Assembly (NCBI RefSeq): GCF_900112195.1
Contig: NZ_FOKR01000024.1
Coordinates: 1 to 62,689, forward strand
Direction of reading: 5' to 3'
From: Butyrivibrio sp. YAB3001
GTDB lineage: Bacteria; Bacillota; Clostridia; Lachnospirales; Lachnospiraceae
Length of the DNA stretch: 62,689 bases
Made by a program: the position numbers and the translations under genes. The notes below the pieces were generated by a model. It had not been told where the DNA came from, ran no database searches, and saw only the letters and a program-made list of their open reading frames with translations. Positions 51,005-61,000 of this stretch are shown here, piece after piece; position 1 is the first letter of the stretch; the number at the start of each line of letters is the position of its first letter.

Positions 51005-51989
51005 TATAAGCGCATATGGCGTTAAGATGGCATTTTATCATGTACAAAATAGACTCAATTATACAGATGAGAATATGACAAAGCTTTTAGAAGAAAAAGA
51101 CAAGCAAATAAAAAGGATGTCAATAGATGAAAAAGTAAAGTGCGTAATGGCGCAGTATAAGTTTGAAATGGGGGAAAAGCTGGATATATATAATCCGAGT
51201 AGTTTTACTGAAAAAATACAATATATTAAGTTATTTGGCATCGATACGGATATGGTTTTGCTTGCAGATAAGTTTAAAGCAAAAGAAAAGGTCGCAAAAG
51301 CAATAGGAAATGATCATGTAGTTAAGTTGATTGGCGTGTATGATAATTTTTCTGAAATTGATTTTGGAATGTTACCTAAGGCTTTTTGCATGAAAGTAAA
51401 CCATGGATCTGGAATGAATTGCGTAATAAAAAATAAAGAGAAAATAGATATAAAGGCGCTCAATAATAAATTTGATTTATGGGTTGGTAGAAAATCATAT
51501 GCAGAGACTTTTGAACAGCAGTATAGAGATATGCCACCTAAAATACTAGTTGAGGAATATATTGAGGGACTCGATGGGAATCTAAATGATTATAAGATTC
51601 ATTGCTTTGATGGTGAACCTTTATTTATTCAGTGTATTGGAGAAAGAAATTTAAAGAATCATGAAGGATTTCAAAGAAATTATGACTTGGATTGGAATGT
51701 ATTGGATTGGACCTTTGAAACATACCCGTTGTTTAAGCATGAAGTAACCAAACCAAAGCATTTGGAGGAAATGCTTGAAATAGCAAGATTGTTAGCTAAA
51801 GGTTTTAACTATGTGAGAGTGGATTTATATGATACAGAGGATGAAGTGTATTTTGGAGAAATGACATTTACACCAGCGAGTGGATTGTATCCGTATAAAA
51901 GAACTTGGACGCATAAAAAGGATCTTTGGCTGGGGGAAAGAATAAGGCTAGATAAAAAGCAATTCGGTAAAAAGCTTTATATAGAATGA
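50976..51989 (+). CDS. TupA-like ATP-grasp protein
   Basis: 337 residues of PF14305 type: NPSSFTEKIQYIKLFG, LADKFKAKEKVAKAIG, FCMKVNHGSGMNCVI, ILVEEYIEGLDGNLNDYKIHCFDGEP, YVRVDLYDTEDEVYFGEMTFTPASG. ATP-grasp enzymes form amide bonds; TupA makes teichuronopeptide in an alkaliphilic Bacillus. Here it probably attaches an amino acid to a uronic-acid-type residue of the glycan. Confidence 0.88.
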   Translation: MVRPEIILHDISAYGVKMAFYHVQNRLNYTDENMTKLLEEKDKQIKRMSIDEKVKCVMAQYKFEMGEKLDIYNPSSFTEKIQYIKLFGIDTDMVLLADKFKAKEKVAKAIGNDHVVKLIGVYDNFSEIDFGMLPKAFCMKVNHGSGMNCVIKNKEKIDIKALNNKFDLWVGRKSYAETFEQQYRDMPPKILVEEYIEGLDGNLNDYKIHCFDGEPLFIQCIGERNLKNHEGFQRNYDLDWNVLDWTFETYPLFKHEVTKPKHLEEMLEIARLLAKGFNYVRVDLYDTEDEVYFGEMTFTPASGLYPYKRTWTHKKDLWLGERIRLDKKQFGKKLYIE

Positions 51990-52013
51990 AAGATATGGGA
52001 AGTTGGATAAACG

Positions 52014-52820
52014 GTGATAAGAAATATGAATAATATTAGTGATAAAAGGTTAGTATACATGCTTTTTTCTGGGGGATATGATTCTACATTTAGGTTGCTT
52101 CAATTAGCTTCGATAGACAATGTTACTATTCAGCCAATATATTTTATAGATAAAAAAAGACCTGGTAGAAAATATGAAATTAAAGCAATGAATGAAATTA
52201 TTGATGAAATAAATCATTGTGAGGATACGTTTCCTGCTAATGTTAAAAATCTTGTTATGATTGATGCAGACAATTTGATAAAGAATAGTGACCGAATCGA
52301 TATTACTAATTCATTTAATAATTTGAGGGAAAAATATAATATTGGAATTCAGTATTTATGGTTTGCTCTATATGCGGAACTACAAAATATCATTTTTGAA
52401 ACAGGGATTTTATGTGATAGTGATAGAAGTAAAGTAGGTAATGCTATTTATGGAGAAGGGGAGAATATCACGAAGTGTGAAGAGGCACTTGTTTCAGATA
52501 GACGGATGCTATCAAATAAAGATAAAAATTCTGACGTATATAAGGTTTTTGGAAGACTTGCCCTGAGTGTTTCTGGATTATCCAAAATTGACGAAATGAA
52601 TATAGCTCAAGAAAAAGGGTGGTCTTCTATTATGGCAAAGACTTGGTTCTGTCATTCACCAATTAATGGCAAGCCTTGTGGGTTTTGTAATCCTTGTAAA
52701 GATGCAATAAATGAGGGAATGGAGTGGAGATTACCGAAACAAGCACTATGGAGATATCATCATAGGAAGAATGTTTTTGTGAGAGGAAGAAGTTATATTC
52801 ATACGAAATTTTATATCTAA
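52014..52820 (+). CDS. QueC-like PP-loop ATPase in glycan cluster
   Basis: 268 residues. MLFSGGYDSTFRLL is the PP-loop (SGGxDS). CHSPINGKPCGFCNPCKDAI is a four-Cys zinc site similar to that of 7-cyano-7-deazaguanine synthase QueC. No other queuosine genes are present. QueC turns an acid into a nitrile via amide using ATP and ammonia, so this protein may amidate or nitrile-modify a sugar acid (inference). Starts: GTG 52014 or ATG 52026, no strong ribosome site. Confidence 0.75.
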   Translation: MIRNMNNISDKRLVYMLFSGGYDSTFRLLQLASIDNVTIQPIYFIDKKRPGRKYEIKAMNEIIDEINHCEDTFPANVKNLVMIDADNLIKNSDRIDITNSFNNLREKYNIGIQYLWFALYAELQNIIFETGILCDSDRSKVGNAIYGEGENITKCEEALVSDRRMLSNKDKNSDVYKVFGRLALSVSGLSKIDEMNIAQEKGWSSIMAKTWFCHSPINGKPCGFCNPCKDAINEGMEWRLPKQALWRYHHRKNVFVRGRSYIHTKFYI

Positions 52821-52887
52821 AAAATAAATGATAGCAGATTGGATGATTATAGTAGCAAGAAATTGGGCATTCTTGCGAATGTAAAAG

Positions 52888-54333
52888 ATGAGCACAAAAG
52901 AAAAAGTACTAAGTAACTTAATATGGAGATTTGCTGAAAGAATCGGGGCACAAGCAATAAGCTTTATTGTGTCTATTGTTCTAGCAAGAATTTTGGGACC
53001 ATCTGAATATGGCAGAGTGGCTATGATAACAGTATTTACAGCAATACTGCAGGTATTTGTTGACGGTGGATTTGGGAACGCACTTATTCAAAAGAAAGAT
53101 GCAGATGATATTGATTTTTCCTCAGTTTTTTATTTTAACGTATTATTATGTTTGGTATTGTATTTGATTATTTTTTTATGTGCACCACTAATTGCTGAGT
53201 TATATTGTGATGATAAATTAATTAATCTTGTTAAAGCATCAGGCTTAATTATTGTCATTTCTGGAATAAAAAATGTTCAGCAGGCATACATTTCAAGGAC
53301 CTTGCAATTCAAACGTTTTTTTTATGCGACACTAATTGGAACAATAGTATCAGCAATTATGGGGATTTTATTAGCATGTATTGGATTTGGGGCTTGGGCT
53401 CTTGTGGTTCAGAATCTTACAAATGCGTTGGTTGATACGGTTGTGGTATGGTGGATTGTGAAATGGAGACCTAAAGCAGTTTTTTCTTTTTCTAGACTTA
53501 TGTCTCTGTTCTCATATGGATGGAAACTTTTGCTTTCAAATTTAATTGACGTATTGTATGGAAACATTAGACAGCTAGTAATTGGAAAGGTATATTCGCC
53601 GAGTGATCTTGCATATTATAACAGAGGAAGACAGATACCTAATCTGGTTGTGACGAATGTTAATACTTCAATTGATAGTGTGCTTTTTCCAGTGTTATCA
53701 ATGGAGCAGGATAATATGGAATATGAAAAAAGAATAGCTCAAAAGTCTATTATGATAAGTAATTATATAATGGCACCTATAATGATGGGAATTGCTGCTG
53801 CTGGAGAAACTTTGATAAAGATAATATTAACTGAAAAATGGATTTCATGTGTTCCATTTTTGCGAATTTTCTGCATTTTATATATGTTTCAGCCTGTTCA
53901 TACAGCAAATATAAATGTAATAAAAGCTTTAGGACGTAGTGATATTAGATTAAAACAGGAAGTTATTACTAAGGGAGTAGGTATTATTTTGTTAGTTGCA
54001 GCAATTCCATATGGAACATTGATGATAGCATATGCGTATCTGATTGGAAATTTTTTTAATCAGATTGTAAATAGTTGGCCTAATAAAAAATTAATAAACT
54101 ACTCATATTTAGAGCAATTAAAAGATATTTCTATTAGCACTTTGCTTGCAATTTTTATGGGAATCTGTTTGTATGGTATTGCACAAATTAATCTGCCATC
54201 TATAATAATTCTTTTAATTCAGACATGTGTTGGGGCGTTTATATATATTGGTGGATCAATTGTTTTAAAGATTGAATCATTTCAATATCTTTTATCTATG
54301 TTTAATTCTCGAAAATTTTTTCAATTCAAGTAG
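52888..54333 (+). CDS. Polysaccharide flippase Wzx (MOP superfamily)
   Basis: 481 residues, about 12-14 helices. RFAERIGAQAISFIVSIVLARILGPSEYGRVAM is the classic start of an oligosaccharide flippase of the RfbX/lipopolysaccharide biosynthesis type; YNRGRQIPNLVVTNVNTSID is also typical. It moves lipid-linked repeat units across the membrane. ATG 52888 has no strong ribosome site. Confidence 0.93.
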   Translation: MSTKEKVLSNLIWRFAERIGAQAISFIVSIVLARILGPSEYGRVAMITVFTAILQVFVDGGFGNALIQKKDADDIDFSSVFYFNVLLCLVLYLIIFLCAPLIAELYCDDKLINLVKASGLIIVISGIKNVQQAYISRTLQFKRFFYATLIGTIVSAIMGILLACIGFGAWALVVQNLTNALVDTVVVWWIVKWRPKAVFSFSRLMSLFSYGWKLLLSNLIDVLYGNIRQLVIGKVYSPSDLAYYNRGRQIPNLVVTNVNTSIDSVLFPVLSMEQDNMEYEKRIAQKSIMISNYIMAPIMMGIAAAGETLIKIILTEKWISCVPFLRIFCILYMFQPVHTANINVIKALGRSDIRLKQEVITKGVGIILLVAAIPYGTLMIAYAYLIGNFFNQIVNSWPNKKLINYSYLEQLKDISISTLLAIFMGICLYGIAQINLPSIIILLIQTCVGAFIYIGGSIVLKIESFQYLLSMFNSRKFFQFK

Positions 54334-54348
54334 GAGTAAATATAAAAT

Positions 54349-55284
54349 ATGACTGAACATTTTCAGTTTTATAAAAAAATTCAAAGAAATGTTATTCGGA
54401 AAACAAGACCGGTGATAGTAAATTTCCGGTGGCAATTATATTCTAGAGTTTTGAATTGGAAAGGTATTAGTGCATCATGTAGTTCGAGAGAAGAAATCAA
54501 TAAAAAAAGACCTCATGAAATCATTGTATCATTAACAACATTCCCTGCTAGAGTAGGCACAGTAAATGAAACAATTAAATCGTTATTGCTTCAAAGTATA
54601 AAACCTGACAGGGTTATATTATGGTTGGCTGCAACTCAATTTCCGGATTCTGAGAAATCATTGCCAATAAAATTGTTAAGCTTAAAGAAATATGGATTAG
54701 AGATTAAATGGTGTGAAGATATTAGGTCATATAAAAAATTGATACCGAGTTTACGCGAGTTTCCAAATTCAATAATCGTAACAGCGGATGATGATGTCTA
54801 CTATAGCCATAACTGGTTAAGAACTTTGTATAATGCATATTTATCTGACCCAAATGTGTTATGGGCACATAGAATTACCAAGTTTATAATCGAGGATAAA
54901 AAGTACAAAAGCATTCCTGAAGGCAATAATCTTTGGAATAATCCTACCTTTTTACACAAACTAACTGGAGTTGGAGGATGTCTTTATGCACCTGGGATGC
55001 TTTATAAAGATGTAACGGATGCGAACTTGTTTACGAATATATGTCCGACAAATGATGATATATGGTTTTGGCTGATGGCTGTTTTAAATGGAACGAAGAC
55101 AATGGCTCCGAGTAAGAAAGATAATTTGATTGTCTATGTTCCAGGAACACAAGAAGGACCATCACTTACCCAAATAAATGATCATGGGGAAAAGTTATTT
55201 TGGAGGGATTTCTATTCAATGATAGATAAATATCCTCAACTTGATGATATTTTAAGAGAAGAGTTTAGAAAGATAGATAATTGA
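54349..55284 (+). CDS. Glycosyltransferase-like protein
   Basis: 311 residues. IIVSLTTFPARVGTVNETIKSLLLQSIKPDRVILWLA and SIIVTADDDVYYSHNWL (DDD metal site), then PTNDDIWFWLMAVL. A recognised GT-A-like family of surface-glycan clusters. TAGGAG precedes ATG 54349. Specificity unknown. Confidence 0.85.
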   Translation: MTEHFQFYKKIQRNVIRKTRPVIVNFRWQLYSRVLNWKGISASCSSREEINKKRPHEIIVSLTTFPARVGTVNETIKSLLLQSIKPDRVILWLAATQFPDSEKSLPIKLLSLKKYGLEIKWCEDIRSYKKLIPSLREFPNSIIVTADDDVYYSHNWLRTLYNAYLSDPNVLWAHRITKFIIEDKKYKSIPEGNNLWNNPTFLHKLTGVGGCLYAPGMLYKDVTDANLFTNICPTNDDIWFWLMAVLNGTKTMAPSKKDNLIVYVPGTQEGPSLTQINDHGEKLFWRDFYSMIDKYPQLDDILREEFRKIDN

Positions 55285-55372
55285 GCTTTCTATTTGTGAT
55301 TTTTTTGAACTGCATGATTAGTGGTTAGAATAATAGGGATTAATAATTCAAATTTATAGGGAGAAATATACT

Positions 55373-56386
55373 TTGATATTCTGTGGAAGCACTCTGCTAA
55401 GCTTAATGTTTTTAATTGTATGTAATATGAGATTTGGCTTGAGAAAAGGGAAAGATGTTGCCTTTGATAGAAATGATGGGATTTCATTAAAGGGAATAGC
55501 AGCATTTTTTGTAATAGCATCGCATCTCTATGTGTATGGAGGATTTAAAAGCATTGAAGAAGGTCTAATAGCTCATTTGATTGGAACCATGGTTACGCAA
55601 TTAGGTGGGATAGGAGTATTAATTTTTTTATTTGTGTCTGGATATGGTATTCAGGAAGGGTATAACACTAAAAAGGTTGGAAAACAATATTTATTAAATA
55701 GAATAAGAAAAGTATGGATGCCGTATCTTTGCATAAAATTTCTATTTATTGTAATAGGCAAAATTTTTAATGTGAGAAATATTATTAAGGCAGAAGATTG
55801 GTTTATTTTTGTTATAACTTTTGAATATATAGTTTATTACTTAGTTAGAAAAGTTACAGAAAATAAAAAAAGTATAGTATTTGGTATGTTAGTCTTTAAC
55901 GCAGTAGGAAGCTTTTTATGCATTTGTTTGTGTTTTCCGGCTAAATATTTCAATTCAATGTGGCTTTTTGTGGTAGGTGTAGTGTTTTCTTGCTATCAGA
56001 AGAAAATTGTATTTCTTTTGAAAAAAAATATATTATTTAATTCATTTTTGGCCTTAATATGCTTTTTGTGCCTTGGAATTATATTCACAATCTTTAAGGG
56101 ACAATTTTTTTGTGAAGCATGTAAGCCTGTCTCAGGGATAGCATTGGTTGTTTTCTTGTGTTGTATATTGCGAAATATAGAATTAAAATCACCGGTTTTG
56201 AAATGGGGGGGGAAGAATTCCTTACAATTGTATGTTGTACATGTTTCACTTCATGATTTTTTTCCGCATTTAAATGGGATTTTTATGGTCATATATTTGA
56301 TAATAACGGTTATTATTGTCGAGGGCATTGTAAGAATTACTGACAAATTGCGTTTGGGGACAAGAAAGAGATTGGAAAACTTCTGA
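55373..56386 (+). CDS. Acyltransferase-3 family membrane protein
   Basis: 337 residues, about ten helices, TTG start after AGGGAG. GISLKGIAAFFVIASHLYVYG holds the conserved His of the family, VLIFLFVSGYGIQEGY and RNRIRKVWMPYL-like LLNRIRKVWMPYL follow. These enzymes O-acetylate or O-succinylate exported glycans, which fits the cluster's end. Confidence 0.9.
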   Translation: MIFCGSTLLSLMFLIVCNMRFGLRKGKDVAFDRNDGISLKGIAAFFVIASHLYVYGGFKSIEEGLIAHLIGTMVTQLGGIGVLIFLFVSGYGIQEGYNTKKVGKQYLLNRIRKVWMPYLCIKFLFIVIGKIFNVRNIIKAEDWFIFVITFEYIVYYLVRKVTENKKSIVFGMLVFNAVGSFLCICLCFPAKYFNSMWLFVVGVVFSCYQKKIVFLLKKNILFNSFLALICFLCLGIIFTIFKGQFFCEACKPVSGIALVVFLCCILRNIELKSPVLKWGGKNSLQLYVVHVSLHDFFPHLNGIFMVIYLIITVIIVEGIVRITDKLRLGTRKRLENF

Positions 56387-56446
56387 AGGTCTATAGAGTT
56401 GGAAGATGAGATGCTTGGCTTGGTAAGAAATTACCTTGAAGTCCTT

Positions 56447-57961
56447 TCAAAAAATGGAATGTGGATGTTGTGCTATGGTAATTCCATACCCGCAAATGCA
56501 GAATACATATGGTGTAAACAGGATGTTATCAAAAGATATGATACCCCAAATATTTGAAGTAACAAGAATAATAGCAATTATGAAGCAGTATTTATTATCA
56601 GATCTATAAAGATACAGGATAATGTACAGGAAACACAATTCATATATGATCAACGCTACGATTCCCCAATTTAAGAGATTGTTTAGTAAGATGCTATGAC
56701 TGTTTGTAAGAATAGAGTCACCATATTTTAAAGTCAAAATCTCAGAAAAATACTGGTTGTTGTATAGGAAATAGCACATAGAATCTGGACCAATTCCCAA
56801 TATTTTTTGTGATGGAGTAAGAGCATAGAAAGCGTTCTTTGAAATGTTCCAAATAAAGCCACGACTGTTTCCAAAGGTGTCACTGAATATTTCTAAAGGC
56901 AATAGCTGTATAGCCAATGCAGCAAGAGGAAGTAAGAGGAGAATTGCAAGTGTTACTGATAAGAGACAGCTTGGAACTATGGGCTTACTAAATTTCTTTT
57001 TCCTGGTCAAAAGCATGGTAAATACTGAAAATACAATGATTGCAATACCTAAGTGATGCCTTAACATCATAACAATAACAGAATTATCAAGAGAGTCGTC
57101 CCATAGGAAAATCGTGCTATATGAAAAGGCAAATGCTTCGGATGCTATTCCATAAAAGATAAATACTTTCATGAGGTTTTTTATATATTGGGGATTTTTA
57201 AGGACATATAGTATTGCGAGCAGAAAGAATGCAGAGGCAAATAGAAATACGCTTTGACTTCCGCATGATAGCATACAGAATGCGGCAGTAGTTACATAAA
57301 CAGACAGCATACAATCTATACATCTATTGGTAGTCGTTACAAGCATTATCCCGGTATTTAAGAAAAGAAAGATGCACAGATATCCGGCATACCAGTTACT
57401 GTTTCCTATCGTGGAGATAAAAAATCTTACATCTTCTATTCCTTTTACAGGATAGATGTAAAAGCGGTTAAGGATAGCGATTACATTAACGATAAAACTA
57501 CCTATTATCTGAAATGCAAAAGTAATTTTCATATCAAGATTTTTTCTGCCACTAAACATTAATATTTCAAATATAAGTATTGCATAAGTAAAAAGTCCCA
57601 TATTCCAGCCGTTGGCACCAATAAATGCCTGCTCTCTGTAATCGGACAAAAAAGTTGAAATGAATATGGAGGTAAAAAAGAGGAATAATAGAAGCCAAAA
57701 ATAATTGTGATGAATATTCACATCTAGCTGCTGAGAAGATTGATTATTGACCGTTATTTTTTTTACTAGGATTAATACAACTTTTATGGGCTGAAGTAAT
57801 AGGTAAAAAGCCATTATGAACAGTGAAAAAGCCATAAAGGCATCATATTTGTCGTTTGCAAGATTATTGTAACCATTTGGAATCCATAGTGGAAGAAGTA
57901 TAAATAAAAATGCTTCATACATATGTACCAATATGTTTTCAATTTTTTTAATAAACTGCAT
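56447..57961 (-). CDS. O-antigen ligase-like membrane protein
   Basis: 504 residues from ATG 57961 (GAGGAA upstream). About 12 helices; the family segment STIGNSNWYAGYLCIFL and the large loop GNSRGFIWNISKNAFYALTPSQKILGIGPDSM...NSHSILLNNLLNWGI match Wzy_C/O-antigen ligase proteins with conserved Arg and His. Probably joins or polymerises the exported glycan. It is transcribed towards the cluster and divergently from the large surface protein gene. Confidence 0.88.
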   Translation of the reverse strand: MQFIKKIENILVHMYEAFLFILLPLWIPNGYNNLANDKYDAFMAFSLFIMAFYLLLQPIKVVLILVKKITVNNQSSQQLDVNIHHNYFWLLLFLFFTSIFISTFLSDYREQAFIGANGWNMGLFTYAILIFEILMFSGRKNLDMKITFAFQIIGSFIVNVIAILNRFYIYPVKGIEDVRFFISTIGNSNWYAGYLCIFLFLNTGIMLVTTTNRCIDCMLSVYVTTAAFCMLSCGSQSVFLFASAFFLLAILYVLKNPQYIKNLMKVFIFYGIASEAFAFSYSTIFLWDDSLDNSVIVMMLRHHLGIAIIVFSVFTMLLTRKKKFSKPIVPSCLLSVTLAILLLLPLAALAIQLLPLEIFSDTFGNSRGFIWNISKNAFYALTPSQKILGIGPDSMCYFLYNNQYFSEILTLKYGDSILTNSHSILLNNLLNWGIVALIIYELCFLYIILYLYRSDNKYCFIIAIILVTSNIWGIISFDNILFTPYVFCICGYGITIAQHPHSIF

Positions 57962-58012
57962 GTTATTGTTCCTCGTAAACAAATTTTTTTCTTATGGAGG
58001 GTTGAAAGAAAG

Positions 58013-61000
58013 ATGAGCAAAATCAACAACTTTATCAGAAACACAGTGGCTAGGAGAGCAATAGGTATCGCCTTGGTGGGGGCGACGGTTTTGGCAACAG
58101 GTTTTGCACAGGAAGGTGGAAATAGGTATCCAGGGATTTCGCCAGGCGAGATAGGATTATATGTTTCCACAGAGAATAGTATATTTACAAAAAGCGAATT
58201 TAGCAAGAAAAATGAGAAGAATGATGCGAAATATGTTGATGCAAACATAAGTAATAAGACTATTAAAAACAGTAACATCATTGGCGGTAAGGTAAGCAGT
58301 TCACAACTACAAAATGATAAGGTGGACTCCGCAGATATTGTAAGTAGTACTATTACCGGAGGTGTTTTTTACGATGCGAAAATTAAGAATGGTAGTATTG
58401 GTGGCGGAACATCGCTGATAGGCGGAAGTGCTACATCTGCATCTGTTCAGAATGCAAAAATGGATGATGTTACGACACAAAAAAATACGATAAAGAAGAC
58501 TACGATTATTAATTCAAATCTTAGGTCTGATAAAATATTCGATTCAACAATTAGTTCATCTAAGATTACAAATGCACAGATTAATGGAAGCGTACTTAAT
58601 TCAATAAACGCGAAGGACAGTGTTTTATATAAGGATAAAATTGTAAACTCTACTGTTGGTGGTGGTACAGTACGTGAATCAGAGGTTGTAAAGAGTACGA
58701 TTGATGGTGGAAATATTATCAAAAGTACAATAAGTGGAAACAGTAAACTTACGGATAGTGGTAAATACACGACTGTAAGTGGTAATGATGTTGCAAATTC
58801 AAAGATTAACGGAAGTACTGCAAAGAACAGGACAATAAAGGATAGTACTGTTAATAAGAGTAAACTGATAAATGGTGTGGCGAAAAACACACATGTTACC
58901 AACAGCACACTTACAAATGTTACTTCAAGTAATGTGACAGTTAGTGGAAGTACTTTTTCCGGAGGAAGTGTATCTGGTTCTATTCTTTTAAAAGATACTA
59001 TAACAAAAACAGGTATTACTTTCAGTAAAGTCGATAATTCAACTGTTCAGGATGCAGTATTGAAAAATACTCAGGTGAGTGGGACTACTCTTGTTAATAC
59101 GACTAATACAAATGTGGTTTCGGTTAGGTCTGTATTGAAAAATGTTGCATCAATACTGGAAGTAGCAATTAACGATACAGTAGACAATTCAAAACTTAAT
59201 AAGGCAAAGATTTCTAACAGCACAATAAACAACGGAACAGTTACAAATAGTACTGTTAGCGGAAGCACACTTAAGAAAACTGATTCAAAAAGTAACAATA
59301 TCTTTAATTGTGTGCTTAATGGAATAAAGTCGATTGGTGACCATATTTCAAACAGCTCTTTTATCGCAGGAATTGTTGAAAAGATTACATCGGTTTCTAA
59401 TGGCTTTAACGGAACATCATTAGCAAAAGCTAAGATTTCAGGTGGTTCTATAAGTGGAAATTCAATAGTTAAGGATAGTGATGTTAGAGGTGCTAATGTC
59501 AGAAACAGTACTATAAAGAATACAGAAATTAATGCCTCAAAGCTTAATGGGGTAGTTATTGAAAATTCGACAGTTAGCGGAGGTACACTGAAAAATTCTA
59601 CATTAAAGAATGTAACGGTTCAAAATCAAAAAGACTTTATGACTATTACAAAGCAGCCTGAGGATCTGATTGTAAAAAGTGGAGAAAAGGCAACTTTAAC
59701 CCTTACTGCAACAGGTAAGATTTCTGCATACAAATGGTCATATAAAGCTTCCGGTTCATCTGTCTGGAAGGATCTTGGTTCAGGTAATCCTTGTTACCTT
59801 AACATTACAAGCAAAATGAATGGCGGAACATACAGATGTATGATCCTTGATCCTAATGGAAACATGATGTACAGCAATGTTGCTTCAATTACTATAGCAA
59901 CGGGAAATACTTTGAAAATCAAGACTCAGCCTAAAGATATTTCCGCTGTAGCAGATACTGATGTTACTTTGACTTGCGATGCAGAGGGTGACGGGCTTAC
60001 TTATCAATGGCAATGGCATGATGCGGGAGAAACAACATGGAGTAACAGTTGGGGGACTGGCAAGAGTATTAAAAAGACAGTCAGAGATACTTGGGATGGA
60101 CGAGTATTCAGATGTGTTGTGACAGATATTGATGGCAATAAAGTAACTTCGCAAACAAAGACTATTACAGTAGGATTTATTACTTCTCAGCCTGTTGATC
60201 AGTACGCTGCAATTGGAGAAAAAGTTAGTTTTGAGATTACAGCAAAAGGTGTAGAGAGTTATCAGTGGTATTTTAGCAAAGATAATGGAACTACTTGGAA
60301 TAAATCATCAAGTTCTGGGTATAACACAAGCAAGCTTACTATTGACGTTACAGAAGCACGAGTTGGTCAGAGTTATAAGTGCAGAGTGATGGTAGCAGGT
60401 GGACGGACTATTGATAGTAAATCTGCCAGAATGTATGAAAAATTAAACATAACAAAACAACCGACTGATGCGGTGGCAGCTATAGGTTCCAATGTCAACT
60501 TCAGCGTGAGCGCATCAGGAGCAAAGAGTTATCAGTGGTATTACAGTCAGGACAGTGGTAAGACCTGGAAGAAATCTTCTGTTGATGGTTTTAACACTAA
60601 TAAGATAACTGTACAGGCAACAGAAAACAGAATAGGTCAGATGTATAGATGCAGATTAACAGGCTCAGATGGAAAGACATTAGATAGTACAGCAGGCAAA
60701 GTCAGTGCGAAGATTGTTATATCAAAGCAGCCTTCAAATGTTAGTGCAGCTATAGGAAATAACGTAACCTTTGAAACTGTTGCATCAGGAGCAAAGAGCT
60801 ATCAGTGGTATTACAGTCAGGATGACGGTCAGACTTGGAAAAAGTCTTCTACTGATGGATGTAATACTAATAAGATTACGATACAGGCAACAGAAGGAAG
60901 AATAGGTCAAATGTACAGGTGCAGATTGACCGGATTCGATGGGAATACATTGGATAGTGCTGCAGCTAAGATAATTGCGAAGTTAACGATAACGAATGAT

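Noticed and set aside
52014..52820. Queuosine biosynthesis gene queC
   Set aside because: No queD, queE or queF nearby and the gene is embedded in a glycan cluster; called QueC-like only.
58447..59298. Minus-strand hydrophobic frames opposite the pentapeptide region
   Set aside because: They arise because Ser/Thr/Asn codons read hydrophobic on the other strand; no ribosome sites.
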